Source: Treponema sp. (lineage in GTDB: Bacteria; Spirochaetota; Spirochaetia; Treponematales; Treponemataceae). From it: a stretch of 64,000 nucleotides of DNA. The stretch covers positions 32,181 to 96,180 of the forward strand of contig JAILEY010000059.1 in assembly GCA_024687165.1 (NCBI GenBank), given 5' to 3'. Below the pieces are notes generated by a model. The model was not told the DNA's origin. It saw nothing but the letters and a program-made list of their open reading frames with translations, and did not search any database. Each line of letters starts with the position of its first letter. The first letter of the stretch is position 1. Of the stretch, positions 25,273 through 33,520 are shown piece by piece. Made by a program: the position numbers and the translations under genes.

Positions 25273-25703
25273 AGAATAGTATAAAGATTTCAATATGTTT
25301 AATGTCAATTATTTTAGTATGTTTTTCTTTATTTGGCTGTAAAAAAAATAAAAATCTTGAAATTGAATTTTTACCCAATACAAATAATGTTTTTCTTAAT
25401 GAACTGGTAACAATCTATGCAAAAGATTTTGATTCTAAAATTGGAAAATTAATAATCACAGAAGATAATCTTATTTTTCTTGAGCAACAATTAGCAGCAT
25501 GTATAGAAAGAGGTTACGTGAAGATTCCTGATTTAGATGTAAGAAATGAATTGTTTATACTTGTAAATTTTTATTCGGCTTATAAAGAGTTTGGTATGGC
25601 ATTAATGAATGCTAATAAAAATTTTTTTATAGATTTAGATCATTATAGTTTTGAAATAAATTCTTATTTTCAAAAATATGTTGATTATATTGTTATAAAA
25701 TAA
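25269..25703 (+). CDS. Hypothetical lipoprotein
   Basis: A 144-residue protein with a lipoprotein signal: a basic start, a hydrophobic segment and lipobox LFGC at about residues 20-23, followed by KKNKN. The mature part is not recognised. It is mixed helix and strand and ends in an aromatic-rich FEINSYFQKYVDYIVIK stretch. AAAGGAG precedes the ATG at good spacing. It lies in the accessory island between higBA and the nrdD/transposase chimera. No terminator hairpin was seen after it. Confidence 0.65.
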   Translation: MKNSIKISICLMSIILVCFSLFGCKKNKNLEIEFLPNTNNVFLNELVTIYAKDFDSKIGKLIITEDNLIFLEQQLAACIERGYVKIPDLDVRNELFILVNFYSAYKEFGMALMNANKNFFIDLDHYSFEINSYFQKYVDYIVIK

Positions 25704-25731
25704 TTATAGAAAAATAGATTTTGTTACGTGG

Positions 25732-25974
25732 GGATATGCAGGCGAGATTCAGATTGAAAAAGATGAAGACGGAAAGCTGATTTGGGTTTGCCCGAATTGC
25801 GGAAACCGACAGTTCTGGTGTCGAGGATATTTCATTGACACGGTAGGAAGGAATAAAACTACGATAGAGAAATATATCAGAAATCAATTGATGGAAGATA
25901 AGGTATCAGAGCAGTTAGAAATGAAAGAATTATTTGACCCGTTTACGGGAGAGCCAGCAAAAGATGGCAAGTAA
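25732..25974 (+). pseudogene. Chimeric remnant: nrdD zinc-ribbon fragment joined to IS200/IS605-family transposase C-terminus
   Basis: An open frame of 80 codons. Bases 25732-25807 repeat 23455-23530 of nrdD, identical over the last 50 or so bases (frame ends WVCPNCGN). At the end of that match the frame switches without interruption into FWCRGYFIDTVGRNKTTIEK and YIRNQLMEDKVSEQLEM, the C-terminal part of Y1 transposases of the IS200/IS605 type. There is no plausible start codon or ribosome binding site, and the N-terminal catalytic HUH part is missing, so it cannot encode an active transposase. The join probably arose by recombination. The bases following it resemble an IS right end. Confidence 0.75.
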
Positions 25975-26010
25975 AAAAATAGTCAGATAATAAGACTTTT
26001 CTAAAAAGAA

Positions 26011-26129
26011 GCTGCTTTAGCAGCAGCCAGAAAAAGTGGTGCGCATGGCAGTCATTTCAGTGCGCAATAGCGCTGGCCGGTAACAAAGGGTTATACCCGC
26101 AGAGCAAACCACCGGCTGAGCCGGTGGTT
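26011..26129 (+). ncRNA. Highly structured sequence, probable IS200/IS605-like right end or derived RNA
   Basis: Within 120 bases there are five stems: GCTGC/GCAGC around TTTA (26011-26024); a longer-range GCCAG (26026-26030) with CTGGC (26073-26077); TGCGCA/TGCGCA (26040-26045, 26061-26066) nested inside it; GGG-TTATA-CCC (26088-26098); and a 10-base AACCACCGGC/GCCGGTGGTT hairpin with a TGA loop (26107-26129). A hairpin near the end directly after tnpA is how IS200/IS605 ends look. A guide-type RNA (omega-RNA-like) is possible, but no TnpB or IscB gene is present. Confidence 0.5.
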
Positions 26130-26166
26130 ATGATTTATATACCTGCTTCTGATGAATTTGCATTTT

Positions 26167-28059
26167 TTATGAGCGTCTGGACATGAATACCATTGATGAC
26201 ACAATAAACAATACAATGTAGAAGAACGGTCCGACAAAAAGTGAAGAAGAACCAAGAAGTCCTACCATTGAATAATTTATTATGTTAAAGAAATACATGC
26301 ACATATCATATGAAAGAATAAAGATGATTCCATAAAGAGGGAACAGCAAAATCCATCTGAATTTAAACATCGTTTTTTCTTCTTCAATTCTATAATTCCA
26401 TCCCATTGCAGCACAGAAAATAAACAAGGCAAGAATTAAAATCGGGAAAGTACCGCGCTGAACAAGATTTTCTGTAAACACTTCTTTAGAGAATCCATAT
26501 TTTTTTGCAGAAGGAATAAACTTTTTCAGTTCCATAAGCGACATATTTTCTGCACCGACTGAAATTCTGTTGATAGTTTCAAAATCAGAATAAGGCATAG
26601 GTAAGAACATAAAAGAATCATACGAAACAGGCATAGTCTCAGGAGCTTTTTCTTCATCAAGATACAGCTGCTTAAGGTTATTTTCCCTCAAAATTGTAAG
26701 CGAGAGAATTCCTTCCTTCAGTTCAACCTGCGGTACAGAAATAACTCCTTCAGTCTCTCTGTCAACAGAACGAAGCATAATAAACGGAACGTATTTCCAG
26801 CTCTTCTTTATTCCAAGAAGCTCCCTTGCATCAGCAGTAAATTCACTTACAGGAAGTGCAACAACTTTTGCATAAGGCACAGAAAATGAATATTCAAAAT
26901 TTCCATTTGCTGCATAATGAGAAACATTAAAGCCTTCAAGATAACGTACAAGTCCGCTTCTCTTTTTTACATCCATTGCACTGTTGATATAGAATACGTC
27001 ATTAGTTCCATCATTATTTCTTATGTTAAAATAAACGTTTCTTGTCTGCGCAAGATCGTCCATATTTTCAGTTTCATCAATAAAGAAATACTGATTTTTT
27101 ACATCTTCTTCTGCGAGCGCAAAAAACTTTTCAATATCAGGATCTTTATTTGCAAACTCCGTATTCTTTTTAAGAGACATGAAAATATAATATGATTTCA
27201 AACTGTCTCCACGATTAAGAGCATCATAACCTTTTTTCTTTGTAAGGTAATATTCTCTTTCCGCTGAATTATCAAACTCAACAGGAAGATTCAATTTACT
27301 CCAAGCTTCATTTGCAATTCTTGTTGCTTCTGCCAGATTTGTGTTTGTACCATCGCAGCCTTCTTTTGCAAGATAAGCCCAGTAATGTGCTTCAAACCAT
27401 TTTTTTTCTTCTGCAGCCTTTTTTGACATAGCAAGAAGCTGAAGCACTGTGTACGAGCGATCCTTTTCATGAATAGGCTTGCTTACTTTTTTTACATCAT
27501 CTTCATGCAGAAATCTCTGACGGTCGTGTTCAAGCTCAACAAGATCCGTTACCTTTTTGTAAAGCGCATTTACTTCTTCATTTTCCGGAGCAAGACTGTG
27601 AGCAAGTTTAGCCTGACGCAAAGCAAGCAGAGACTCATTATTTTCAAGAAGTGTATTTGTTGTTGCAATATAACGCTCAAGTTCCTGAGGAGCGGCCTTC
27701 ATTTCATCAGACCTGAATCTTACAGCCGGAACAAAAACTTCTGCATTAAATGTAAGGATAAATACAAAAACAAGAGAAGCAATCAAAATCAGCTTGAAAT
27801 ATTTTACCATCAGCGGTGAAAATCTTACGGAAACTTTATAATCCTTTTTACTCCAGATAACGCTGCAGCTGATTGTAAATCCGCTTAAACAGAGGGCCGG
27901 CAAAATTGAAAGAAACCACTTTAATCCGCGCAAAAATTTATAACCGCTTTCTGTTCCAGCAATAAGTACAGGAGGCTTGATTATAAACTCAGAAAGCCCG
28001 ATACATGCTGCAAAAATGATTACAAGATAAACCGACATTATTATAACAAGCTTTTTCAT
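26167..28059 (-). CDS. Inner-membrane protein with LptF/LptG-like topology and helical insertion
   Basis: A 630-residue membrane protein. Three membrane segments lie near residues 5-27, 43-68 and 88-112, and three more at the C terminus (about 540-560, 570-595, 603-627). Between them is a large presumed periplasmic part. This 3+3 layout, and the segment MSLMELKKFIPSAKKYGF just before the fourth segment, recall LptF/LptG permeases. Those are only about 350 residues, and here residues 120-300 add helical, TPR-like sequence (LLALRQAKLAHSLAPENEEV, WFEAHYWAYLAKEG). It overlaps its upstream partner by four bases (ATGA). If the similarity is real, the pair may move a lipid or glycolipid toward the outer membrane. 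The alternative is an unrelated membrane protein specific to treponemes. Confidence 0.5.
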   Translation of the reverse strand: MKKLVIIMSVYLVIIFAACIGLSEFIIKPPVLIAGTESGYKFLRGLKWFLSILPALCLSGFTISCSVIWSKKDYKVSVRFSPLMVKYFKLILIASLVFVFILTFNAEVFVPAVRFRSDEMKAAPQELERYIATTNTLLENNESLLALRQAKLAHSLAPENEEVNALYKKVTDLVELEHDRQRFLHEDDVKKVSKPIHEKDRSYTVLQLLAMSKKAAEEKKWFEAHYWAYLAKEGCDGTNTNLAEATRIANEAWSKLNLPVEFDNSAEREYYLTKKKGYDALNRGDSLKSYYIFMSLKKNTEFANKDPDIEKFFALAEEDVKNQYFFIDETENMDDLAQTRNVYFNIRNNDGTNDVFYINSAMDVKKRSGLVRYLEGFNVSHYAANGNFEYSFSVPYAKVVALPVSEFTADARELLGIKKSWKYVPFIMLRSVDRETEGVISVPQVELKEGILSLTILRENNLKQLYLDEEKAPETMPVSYDSFMFLPMPYSDFETINRISVGAENMSLMELKKFIPSAKKYGFSKEVFTENLVQRGTFPILILALFIFCAAMGWNYRIEEEKTMFKFRWILLFPLYGIIFILSYDMCMYFFNIINYSMVGLLGSSSLFVGPFFYIVLFIVSSMVFMSRRS

Positions 28060-29024
28060 TCATCTTCTCCGTCTGCTGCAAAATCCATTGATCTTCCGGC
28101 TCTTGAAGAAATAATTGAAAAAACAACAAGAACAGCTGAAACAAAAACATTAAAAATCATCATGCTCAAATTAAATTTTCCCGGAAGAGTGCCAACATCA
28201 TTAATTCTCTGCGCCATTGAATGAATCAATCCGTCACTAAAAATCAAAATGTTAAACACAACGATTGCAAGCGTACAAAATGCAATTGAACACACATTAA
28301 CCAAACGCCATTTGGAAACATTTCTTATAAATGAAACGCAGAAAATTGCGCACCCCATCAAACAGAAAGAAAGCCATGACAAAATTCCATTACTTGTAAA
28401 AAATTCCATCATGCGGTTCAGTTCATTTACGGCACCTATAGAAAGCTCAAGAAGAACAGGGATTTTTACAGATTCCTGAATAAGCGGATCGTTGAATTTT
28501 GCTGTGTACGGAAGCTGAACATTTTTAAAAGTTCTGAATTTTTTTTCAGCAGAATATTTATCAATGCAGACACCCGATGCCACATTCTGATTTGAAATTT
28601 TTGAATAATAAAAAATCTGATTTCCGTTATCCCTGAAATATCCTGTTGAAAGAACAACTGCTTTATCTGACTTTATAATTTCCTCTTTATAATCTTTGTA
28701 CGAACTGATTATCAAAGGAATTACTGCAATCCACATTACCGCATAAATCACGCCGAATACAATGAAAATCCCGATACCCGAAGCACGATGGCGGATAAAA
28801 TAAAGCACCATGAAAATAGAAGACAGGACTATCACAACTGGTGCAGATAAAAACATTCCGTTTACAAAGTGATCCATATTGAACATGGTAAATCCCTGAC
28901 CTGCCACAAGACCTGTACAAAGGGAATAAATCATATAGATAAGGGAACATCCAACTGTACCAAAAATTATTACAAACAGGTAAATAGCTGCTGACTTAAA
29001 AAATATAAACGGATCCGATTTCAT
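28056..29024 (-). CDS. Inner-membrane protein, partner of the LptF/LptG-like protein
   Basis: A 322-residue protein with three N-terminal membrane segments, a presumed periplasmic part of about 100 residues (KDYKEEIIKSDKAVVLSTGY to the LPYTAKFNDPLIQESVKI region), then three C-terminal segments. This is the size and topology of LptF/LptG, although motif similarity is weak. I start it at ATG 29024, because TATAAT on the minus strand ends six bases before it and no ribosome binding site exists. The alternative ATG at 29045 lies upstream of that -10 box. It is translationally coupled to the 630-residue partner through ATGA and ends in an acidic tail. Confidence 0.5.
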   Translation of the reverse strand: MKSDPFIFFKSAAIYLFVIIFGTVGCSLIYMIYSLCTGLVAGQGFTMFNMDHFVNGMFLSAPVVIVLSSIFMVLYFIRHRASGIGIFIVFGVIYAVMWIAVIPLIISSYKDYKEEIIKSDKAVVLSTGYFRDNGNQIFYYSKISNQNVASGVCIDKYSAEKKFRTFKNVQLPYTAKFNDPLIQESVKIPVLLELSIGAVNELNRMMEFFTSNGILSWLSFCLMGCAIFCVSFIRNVSKWRLVNVCSIAFCTLAIVVFNILIFSDGLIHSMAQRINDVGTLPGKFNLSMMIFNVFVSAVLVVFSIISSRAGRSMDFAADGEDE

Positions 29025-29174
29025 ACTTATATTATAGGATATCATGGAAAAATGGTAAATTCAAACAATTATATTGTAAATTTTTTTAGAAAATACTTTT
29101 TTTCTATAGATTTTGTGATTAAAATATATATAAAGAAAATAGAGTTTTTTTCCGATAATTGAACTGAGTTATAT

Positions 29175-29203
29175 TTGACATAATATATATTATTTATTAT
29201 CCT
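29175..29203 (+). promoter_or_regulatory. Predicted promoter of the STAS-domain gene
   Basis: TTGACA (29175-29180), 17 bases, TATCCT (29198-29203), in a very AT-rich stretch. It lies about 30 bases before ATG 29235. Confidence 0.5.
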
Positions 29204-29234
29204 AATAAGTGTTTAAAAATGGGGTTAGAGATTT

Positions 29235-29783
29235 ATGACTAATAACGATTTTGTACCAGGCTTTAACGATGACAAAGATGACAGCTTAAAGATTACTCTC
29301 GAAAAAGTTGAAGGCGTAGATAATTCGATTCTTATCATATTGAACGGCTATATTGATACATACAACTCTGTATTCTTCCAGAAGCAGATTGGAAAAGTCG
29401 TTGCTGCAGGATTTGCAAATATAATTTTCAACTGTTCAAACTTGAACTATGTTTCATCAACAGGTATTGGATCTTTCACTGCATTCCTTAAGCTTGTAAA
29501 ACCAAAGGGAGGAGATATTGTTCTTCTCAACATCCAGCCTAAGGTATATGAAGTTTTCCAGCTTCTTGGATTCAGTCAGTTCTTTAATATCAAGGAAACA
29601 ATTGAAGATGCAGTTGCACACTTCAAGGAAGTTCCGGTTGCAGTATCTACTGTATTCCCTAAGATTTTCAGCTGTCCTGTTTGCGGACGTCATCTTAAGG
29701 CTTCAAAAAGCGGAAGATTTCGTTGTTCTGACTGTAAGGCAATTCTTGCAATCGACCAGAACGGAAACGTATTCCTTGGTTAA
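29235..29783 (+). CDS. STAS-domain protein with C-terminal zinc ribbon
   Basis: A 182-residue protein. Residues 18-128 form a STAS domain of the anti-sigma-factor-antagonist type: ILIILNGYIDTYNS, then NIIFNCSNLNYVSSTGIGSF, where the serine/threonine cluster marks the usual phosphorylation site, and VYEVFQLLGFSQFF. Residues 148-182 add a four-cysteine ribbon (CPVCGRHL, then RCSDCK). Antagonists of this family work by partner switching with HATPase-type kinases such as RsbW. A protein with such an HATPase domain is encoded at 36237-37541. The ribbon is not a standard part of the family. The gene is followed by a strong terminator and is probably transcribed alone. Confidence 0.8.
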   Translation: MTNNDFVPGFNDDKDDSLKITLEKVEGVDNSILIILNGYIDTYNSVFFQKQIGKVVAAGFANIIFNCSNLNYVSSTGIGSFTAFLKLVKPKGGDIVLLNIQPKVYEVFQLLGFSQFFNIKETIEDAVAHFKEVPVAVSTVFPKIFSCPVCGRHLKASKSGRFRCSDCKAILAIDQNGNVFLG

Positions 29784-29803
29784 TTTTAATCTGTGAATTA
29801 CAA

Positions 29804-29839
29804 AGACCTTTGAGTTAATCCTCAAGGGTCTTTTTTTTT
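29804..29839 (+). terminator. Rho-independent terminator after the STAS gene
   Basis: AGACCTTTGAG (29804-29814) pairs with CTCAAGGGTCT (29821-29831) through 11 pairs including one G-U, loop of six bases, then nine T. Confidence 0.9.
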
Positions 29840-29866
29840 ACATTGCCCCGTGCTATTATTCATTCC

Positions 29867-30601
29867 ATGAATTTGGATAATATCGTCATTGTTCTAAGCA
29901 GACCAGATGAACCGAGAAACATAGGTGCCGTATGCCGCGCTATGGCAAACAGCAATATTCACACTTTGCGTATTGTCGGTGACAAATCAAAAATTGACAT
30001 AGAAAAAGTTCATGTTCTGGCAATTCACGCAGGATATATTTTTGACAAGGCAGAATTTTTTTCTTCAATTACAGAAGCAACAGCTGACTGCGCACTTTCT
30101 GCAGGGACAACAAGACGCCGAGGTAAAAAAAGAAAGGGCAAGCTTCTTCTTCCCGAAGAATTCGCAAAAAACGCAAACAGAATTTCCGCAAAGGCAAAAG
30201 TAGCCGTTGTTTTCGGAAATGAGAGAACAGGCCTTGATGATGATGAAATCCTTGAATGCACAATGGGCGTAACAATTCCTTCAAGCGATGAATTCGGCTC
30301 TCTCAACCTTAGCCATGCCGTACAGATTATGTGCTACACCTTATTCCGATTCAACGAAAAAAATAAAATGGGCTACACACCTATCACCGGTAAACGACTC
30401 AAAAAAACAACAGCAGAAATAACAGAAAGTCTCCAGAAAATCGGTTTTTTCAAAATTACAGGCAAAAAAGATATGGAACTTTTCTGGAGAGATATTCTTT
30501 CGCGCGCAGCTTTAAGCGAAGGTGAAGCTCAGTACATAGAAAAAGTTTTTACAAAAGCTGCGGGATTAAGCTCAAAAAATTCAGGGAAAGATTCAGATTA
30601 A
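29867..30601 (+). CDS. trmJ: SpoU-family RNA methyltransferase (TrmJ-like)
   Basis: A 244-residue SPOUT-class 2'-O-methyltransferase. Motif 1 is VLSRPDEPRNIGAVCRAMAN. Motif 2 is VVFGNERTGLDDDEI. Motif 3 is IPSSDEFGSLNLSHAVQIM, which carries the knotted SAM-binding site. The C-terminal region with LSRAALSEGEAQYIEKVF fits TrmJ, which methylates position 32 of certain tRNAs. Other SpoU members remain possible. I use ATG 29867, the family start. A TTG upstream at 29843 would lie ahead of a TATTAT box (29854-29859) that ends seven bases before the ATG. There is no ribosome binding site, so the message may be leaderless. The 3' end overlaps lgt by nine bases. Confidence 0.82.
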   Translation: MNLDNIVIVLSRPDEPRNIGAVCRAMANSNIHTLRIVGDKSKIDIEKVHVLAIHAGYIFDKAEFFSSITEATADCALSAGTTRRRGKKRKGKLLLPEEFAKNANRISAKAKVAVVFGNERTGLDDDEILECTMGVTIPSSDEFGSLNLSHAVQIMCYTLFRFNEKNKMGYTPITGKRLKKTTAEITESLQKIGFFKITGKKDMELFWRDILSRAALSEGEAQYIEKVFTKAAGLSSKNSGKDSD

Positions 30602-31582
30602 ATCATTTTTCTGATTTTTCTTTCTGTTGATTATAAAAAGTACAAGGCCAAGACCTATTGCAAAGAGCATCATGCCGAAACAAAGTACCTGGCCTGTACT
30701 GATGTTTGTCAGTGAAGTATTTAATGAAAGAGATGCACTCTTATCCCCGAAGCGATATCCGATATCAGCATCCGGCTCGCGGAAATATTCAATTATAAAG
30801 CGAACAAAACCATAGCCGAAAATATAAGCGCATGTCATAAAACCTTCAAAAGGCTTCTTCTTTCTAAGGAACCAGAGTACAGCAAAAAGGACAATTCCTT
30901 CAAAAAATGATTCATAAAGCTGACTTGGATGACGCGGCAGATTAAGTACAGAAGTATCCGATACATCCATCCCGATTTTTAGAGCAAAATCTTTTACCCA
31001 CTGGATACTTCCGCTGAATTTATTTGCATCAGGAAAAACAACGCCCCATGGAGCATCTGTGATTCTTCCGTAAAGCTCACCATTTAAGAAATTTCCGATT
31101 CTGCCAAAAGTGTAACCTGCAGGAATTGCAACAGCCATTGCGTCAATCCACTGCCACATTGATCTTTTGTGAATTTTACACCAGATCACAATTCCTAAAA
31201 ATCCGCCTATAAATCCACCATGATAAGACATTCCCTGAAGACCTGTAAATTTGCAGCCTTCTTGAAAAGGCCAGAAAATAAGCCATGGCTTTTCACGGTA
31301 CAATCCAGAAGTATCGTACACAAGAGTTGAAAATACTCGTGCACCAATCAAAAGGAATGCAATACTGAAAGCAATAAAACTGAAAATATCATCTTCAGTT
31401 GCTTTTTTATCTGGAGAATCAAAAGCACCCTCTTTAAGCTGCTTTTTCAAAATATAATATGCTGTACAGAAAGCAACAATATACATGAGACCGTACCAGC
31501 GGATTAAACCAAGTACAGGTACTCCTGGAAATACTTCAGGATGAATCCATGAAGGATAATTTATGTAAAGAAATTCACTCAT
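30593..31582 (-). CDS. lgt: Prolipoprotein diacylglyceryl transferase
   Basis: A 329-residue inner-membrane enzyme that transfers diacylglycerol from phosphatidylglycerol to the lipobox cysteine of prolipoproteins. Family features are IRWYGLMYIVAF near the N terminus, the GMSYHGGFIGG segment with the essential histidine, the Lgt signature GRIGNFLNGELYGR, and the C-terminal RFIIEYFREPD. Seven or so membrane segments can be counted, and the length is somewhat above the usual 260-290 residues. The many lipoproteins in this window are its likely substrates. It follows the MinD-like gene by 29 bases on the same strand. A TAGAGT box six bases before the ATG leaves open a separate, leaderless start. 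Confidence 0.95.
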   Translation of the reverse strand: MSEFLYINYPSWIHPEVFPGVPVLGLIRWYGLMYIVAFCTAYYILKKQLKEGAFDSPDKKATEDDIFSFIAFSIAFLLIGARVFSTLVYDTSGLYREKPWLIFWPFQEGCKFTGLQGMSYHGGFIGGFLGIVIWCKIHKRSMWQWIDAMAVAIPAGYTFGRIGNFLNGELYGRITDAPWGVVFPDANKFSGSIQWVKDFALKIGMDVSDTSVLNLPRHPSQLYESFFEGIVLFAVLWFLRKKKPFEGFMTCAYIFGYGFVRFIIEYFREPDADIGYRFGDKSASLSLNTSLTNISTGQVLCFGMMLFAIGLGLVLFIINRKKNQKNDLI

Positions 31583-31611
31583 AATGTAACTCTATTTTTT
31601 TAATTTTTAAT

Positions 31612-32763
31612 TTAAACTTTAAAACCTTGTGCTGCAGCTTCAAGAAGCTTCTTTTTAAGGAAATTATTTTCTGTCTTAAGAGCCGTAATCTCATACTGCT
31701 GCTGCTTCAAAGTTTCTGCAAGCTCACCAGCAGTTAAAGCACCAGTTCCTGCAAGCTCTTCCACATATGCCATTTTCTGAGAATATCCGTCTTCTGCTTC
31801 TTCATTTGCAATTTCAAAAGAAGTTTCGCTGGCCTGTGTAAGGTCATATTCTTCATCAAACTTAAGTGTTTCAGACTGCATTACTTTTTCTGCAACACGA
31901 TAAATAGCCTGACCAATAAGAGACTGAGGTTTATACACAATTACAGGAAGCTTTGAAGAAAGTGCTTTATCCTGGAGAGTATCTCTGTAAATTACACCAA
32001 GATGCTCAAGTTCAAGATCAAGGTACTGCTGACAGCTTCTTCTGATTTTCTGAGCACGGTCTGCATCCTTTGGATCATCAATCATATTGAGTACAAGGCG
32101 CGGATGAAATTCTTCCATGCGTTTTTTAAATAATGCTGTTGATTCAGGATCTACAGAATCAAGAGTTTCAATCAATTTTGGAATATAAAGGCGCTGCAAA
32201 GAAAGAGAATCTTTTTTCAATGTTTCAAGATACTCATAAGCTTTTGAACCTTTTTTGAAGGTATTGTACATCATGCGGAATACAACATTCTTCAGGAAAA
32301 GATAGCCGTTTAATGTAGCAGTTACAGTCGGTGCAGTAACAACAATTCCCTGCGGAGAAAGAAGGAACATATCAAGAATTGTAAGATGAGTTCCTGCTCC
32401 AAGATCGAGGATCAGATAATCGTATTCTTTATCCAGTTTATTGAAATTTTTTATAAGTTCATTTTTTTGACTTACTTTGAGAGATGTAAGACCGGGAAGC
32501 TCAGAATCTCCGGCAATGAAAAATACATTTTTATAATCTGTAGGGAAAATAATTTCTTCAAATTTTGACTGACCGGAAAGAAAAGTTCCAATTCCGACTT
32601 TTGAATTAACCTGGCCAATTACAAGATGAAGATTTGAGGCTCCCAAATCAAGGTCAGCAAGCAAAACTTTTTTATCTGCCTGCCCAAGTGCGATTGCCAA
32701 ATTTGCACTTAAAAGACTCTTTCCGACTCCACCTTTACCACTTGCTACTGGAATTATCTGCAT
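31612..32763 (-). CDS. MinD/ParA-family ATPase (FlhG-like)
   Basis: A 383-residue P-loop ATPase. The deviant Walker A is ASGKGGVGKSLLSANLA. Switch and Walker B regions are LADLDLGASNLHL and YLILDLGAGTH. The middle part resembles MinD/FlhG proteins that position or count cell structures. The C-terminal 100 residues are an acidic stretch plus a coiled coil (ETLKQQQYEITALKTENNFL) and lack the amphipathic membrane-targeting helix of MinD. No flagellar genes are nearby, so the target is open. The ATG at 32763 has no ribosome binding site. TATAAT on the minus strand lies seven bases upstream, a probable leaderless start. Confidence 0.82.
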   Translation of the reverse strand: MQIIPVASGKGGVGKSLLSANLAIALGQADKKVLLADLDLGASNLHLVIGQVNSKVGIGTFLSGQSKFEEIIFPTDYKNVFFIAGDSELPGLTSLKVSQKNELIKNFNKLDKEYDYLILDLGAGTHLTILDMFLLSPQGIVVTAPTVTATLNGYLFLKNVVFRMMYNTFKKGSKAYEYLETLKKDSLSLQRLYIPKLIETLDSVDPESTALFKKRMEEFHPRLVLNMIDDPKDADRAQKIRRSCQQYLDLELEHLGVIYRDTLQDKALSSKLPVIVYKPQSLIGQAIYRVAEKVMQSETLKFDEEYDLTQASETSFEIANEEAEDGYSQKMAYVEELAGTGALTAGELAETLKQQQYEITALKTENNFLKKKLLEAAAQGFKV

Positions 32764-32801
32764 AACAAAAATTATAACATATAATTATGGTGATTTAAAG
32801 T

Positions 32802-33107
32802 TTAATAATCTAAATCATCAATACGTGCGTTGACTTCTTCTTTTTCTTCGCGGGACATCTGGGATAAAAGGTCAGCAGATTTTTTTTCAAGATATTCTAC
32901 TCTGTCACGAAGCTTGTTGTATCTGTCAGAAACATCTTCATTTTTCCATGGAAGATTATCAAGTTCTTTTTCAACTGCCCTGATTTCATTACAGTTTTCC
33001 ATGTAACGGTCAACTTTAGAAGGAGCGTACTTAACTTTTTCAGTTTTCTTTCCGCATGAAATAAACACAAAACATAAAATTAAAATTGATAAAACTGCTT
33101 TTTTCAT
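32802..33107 (-). CDS. Small lipoprotein with coiled coil
   Basis: A 101-residue predicted lipoprotein. The signal segment MKKAVLSILILCFVFISC ends in a lipobox cysteine followed by GKKTEK. The mature part is one charged coiled coil (MENCNEIRAVEKELDN, then YNKLRDRVEYLEKKSADLLS) ending in SREEKEEVNARIDDLDY. The start is the ATG after GGGGAAG. A longer frame from 33155 would overlap the upstream gene. It is a likely paralogue of that gene, since both have size about 100, an initial lipobox and a similar C-terminal EE-EI/ID pattern. Function is unknown. Spirochaete outer-membrane lipoproteins of this kind are common. Confidence 0.7.
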   Translation of the reverse strand: MKKAVLSILILCFVFISCGKKTEKVKYAPSKVDRYMENCNEIRAVEKELDNLPWKNEDVSDRYNKLRDRVEYLEKKSADLLSQMSREEKEEVNARIDDLDY

Positions 33108-33108
33108 T

Positions 33109-33405
33109 TTACTTCCCCAATTTAGAAATTTCTTCTTCAAACTGTTTTTGTTCAACTTCAGTAAAATTATTCAGAAGAAATTCATACTCACTCTGACATG
33201 AACTAAGCTGCTGTTCAAAATCTTCAAGTTTTATTTCATCATCAGAATTCATACAATCCATTTTTTCCTGAATTTTAATAATCTGCTTGTGAACTTCAAT
33301 TGCCTTTACAACTTTTGGTGCAAGCTGATTTTTCTTTCTGCAGGAAAAAAATGCGGCAGTAAGCAATATAGACATCAATAAAGCCATTATCTTTTTTTCA
33401 GTCAT
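33109..33405 (-). CDS. Small lipoprotein with coiled coil, paralogue
   Basis: A 98-residue predicted lipoprotein. MTEKKIMALLMSILLTAAFF is followed by SC, giving lipobox FFSC, then RKKNQ. The mature part is helical (VVKAIEVHKQIIKIQEKM, then FEQQLSSCQSEYEFLLNNF) and ends FTEVEQKQFEEEISKLGK. AGGGG lies upstream of the chosen ATG. Upstream in-frame codons to 33489 contain no signal-like sequence. It is the first gene of a two-gene set, with the paralogue starting right after its stop. No function can be assigned. Confidence 0.68.
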   Translation of the reverse strand: MTEKKIMALLMSILLTAAFFSCRKKNQLAPKVVKAIEVHKQIIKIQEKMDCMNSDDEIKLEDFEQQLSSCQSEYEFLLNNFTEVEQKQFEEEISKLGK

Positions 33406-33520
33406 ATATGAACCCCTGTGCAAAAGTATATCTGAATTAGAACTGTTATACAATGGATTAAGCTTTATACTGCACTGCCTGTATTTCATTTTTCATGTTT
33501 TTTCTATATAATTCATAACC

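Noticed and set aside
26011..26129. Firm call of an IscB/TnpB guide RNA
   Set aside because: No nuclease gene is present and I cannot run a covariance model. An IS right end explains the hairpins equally well.
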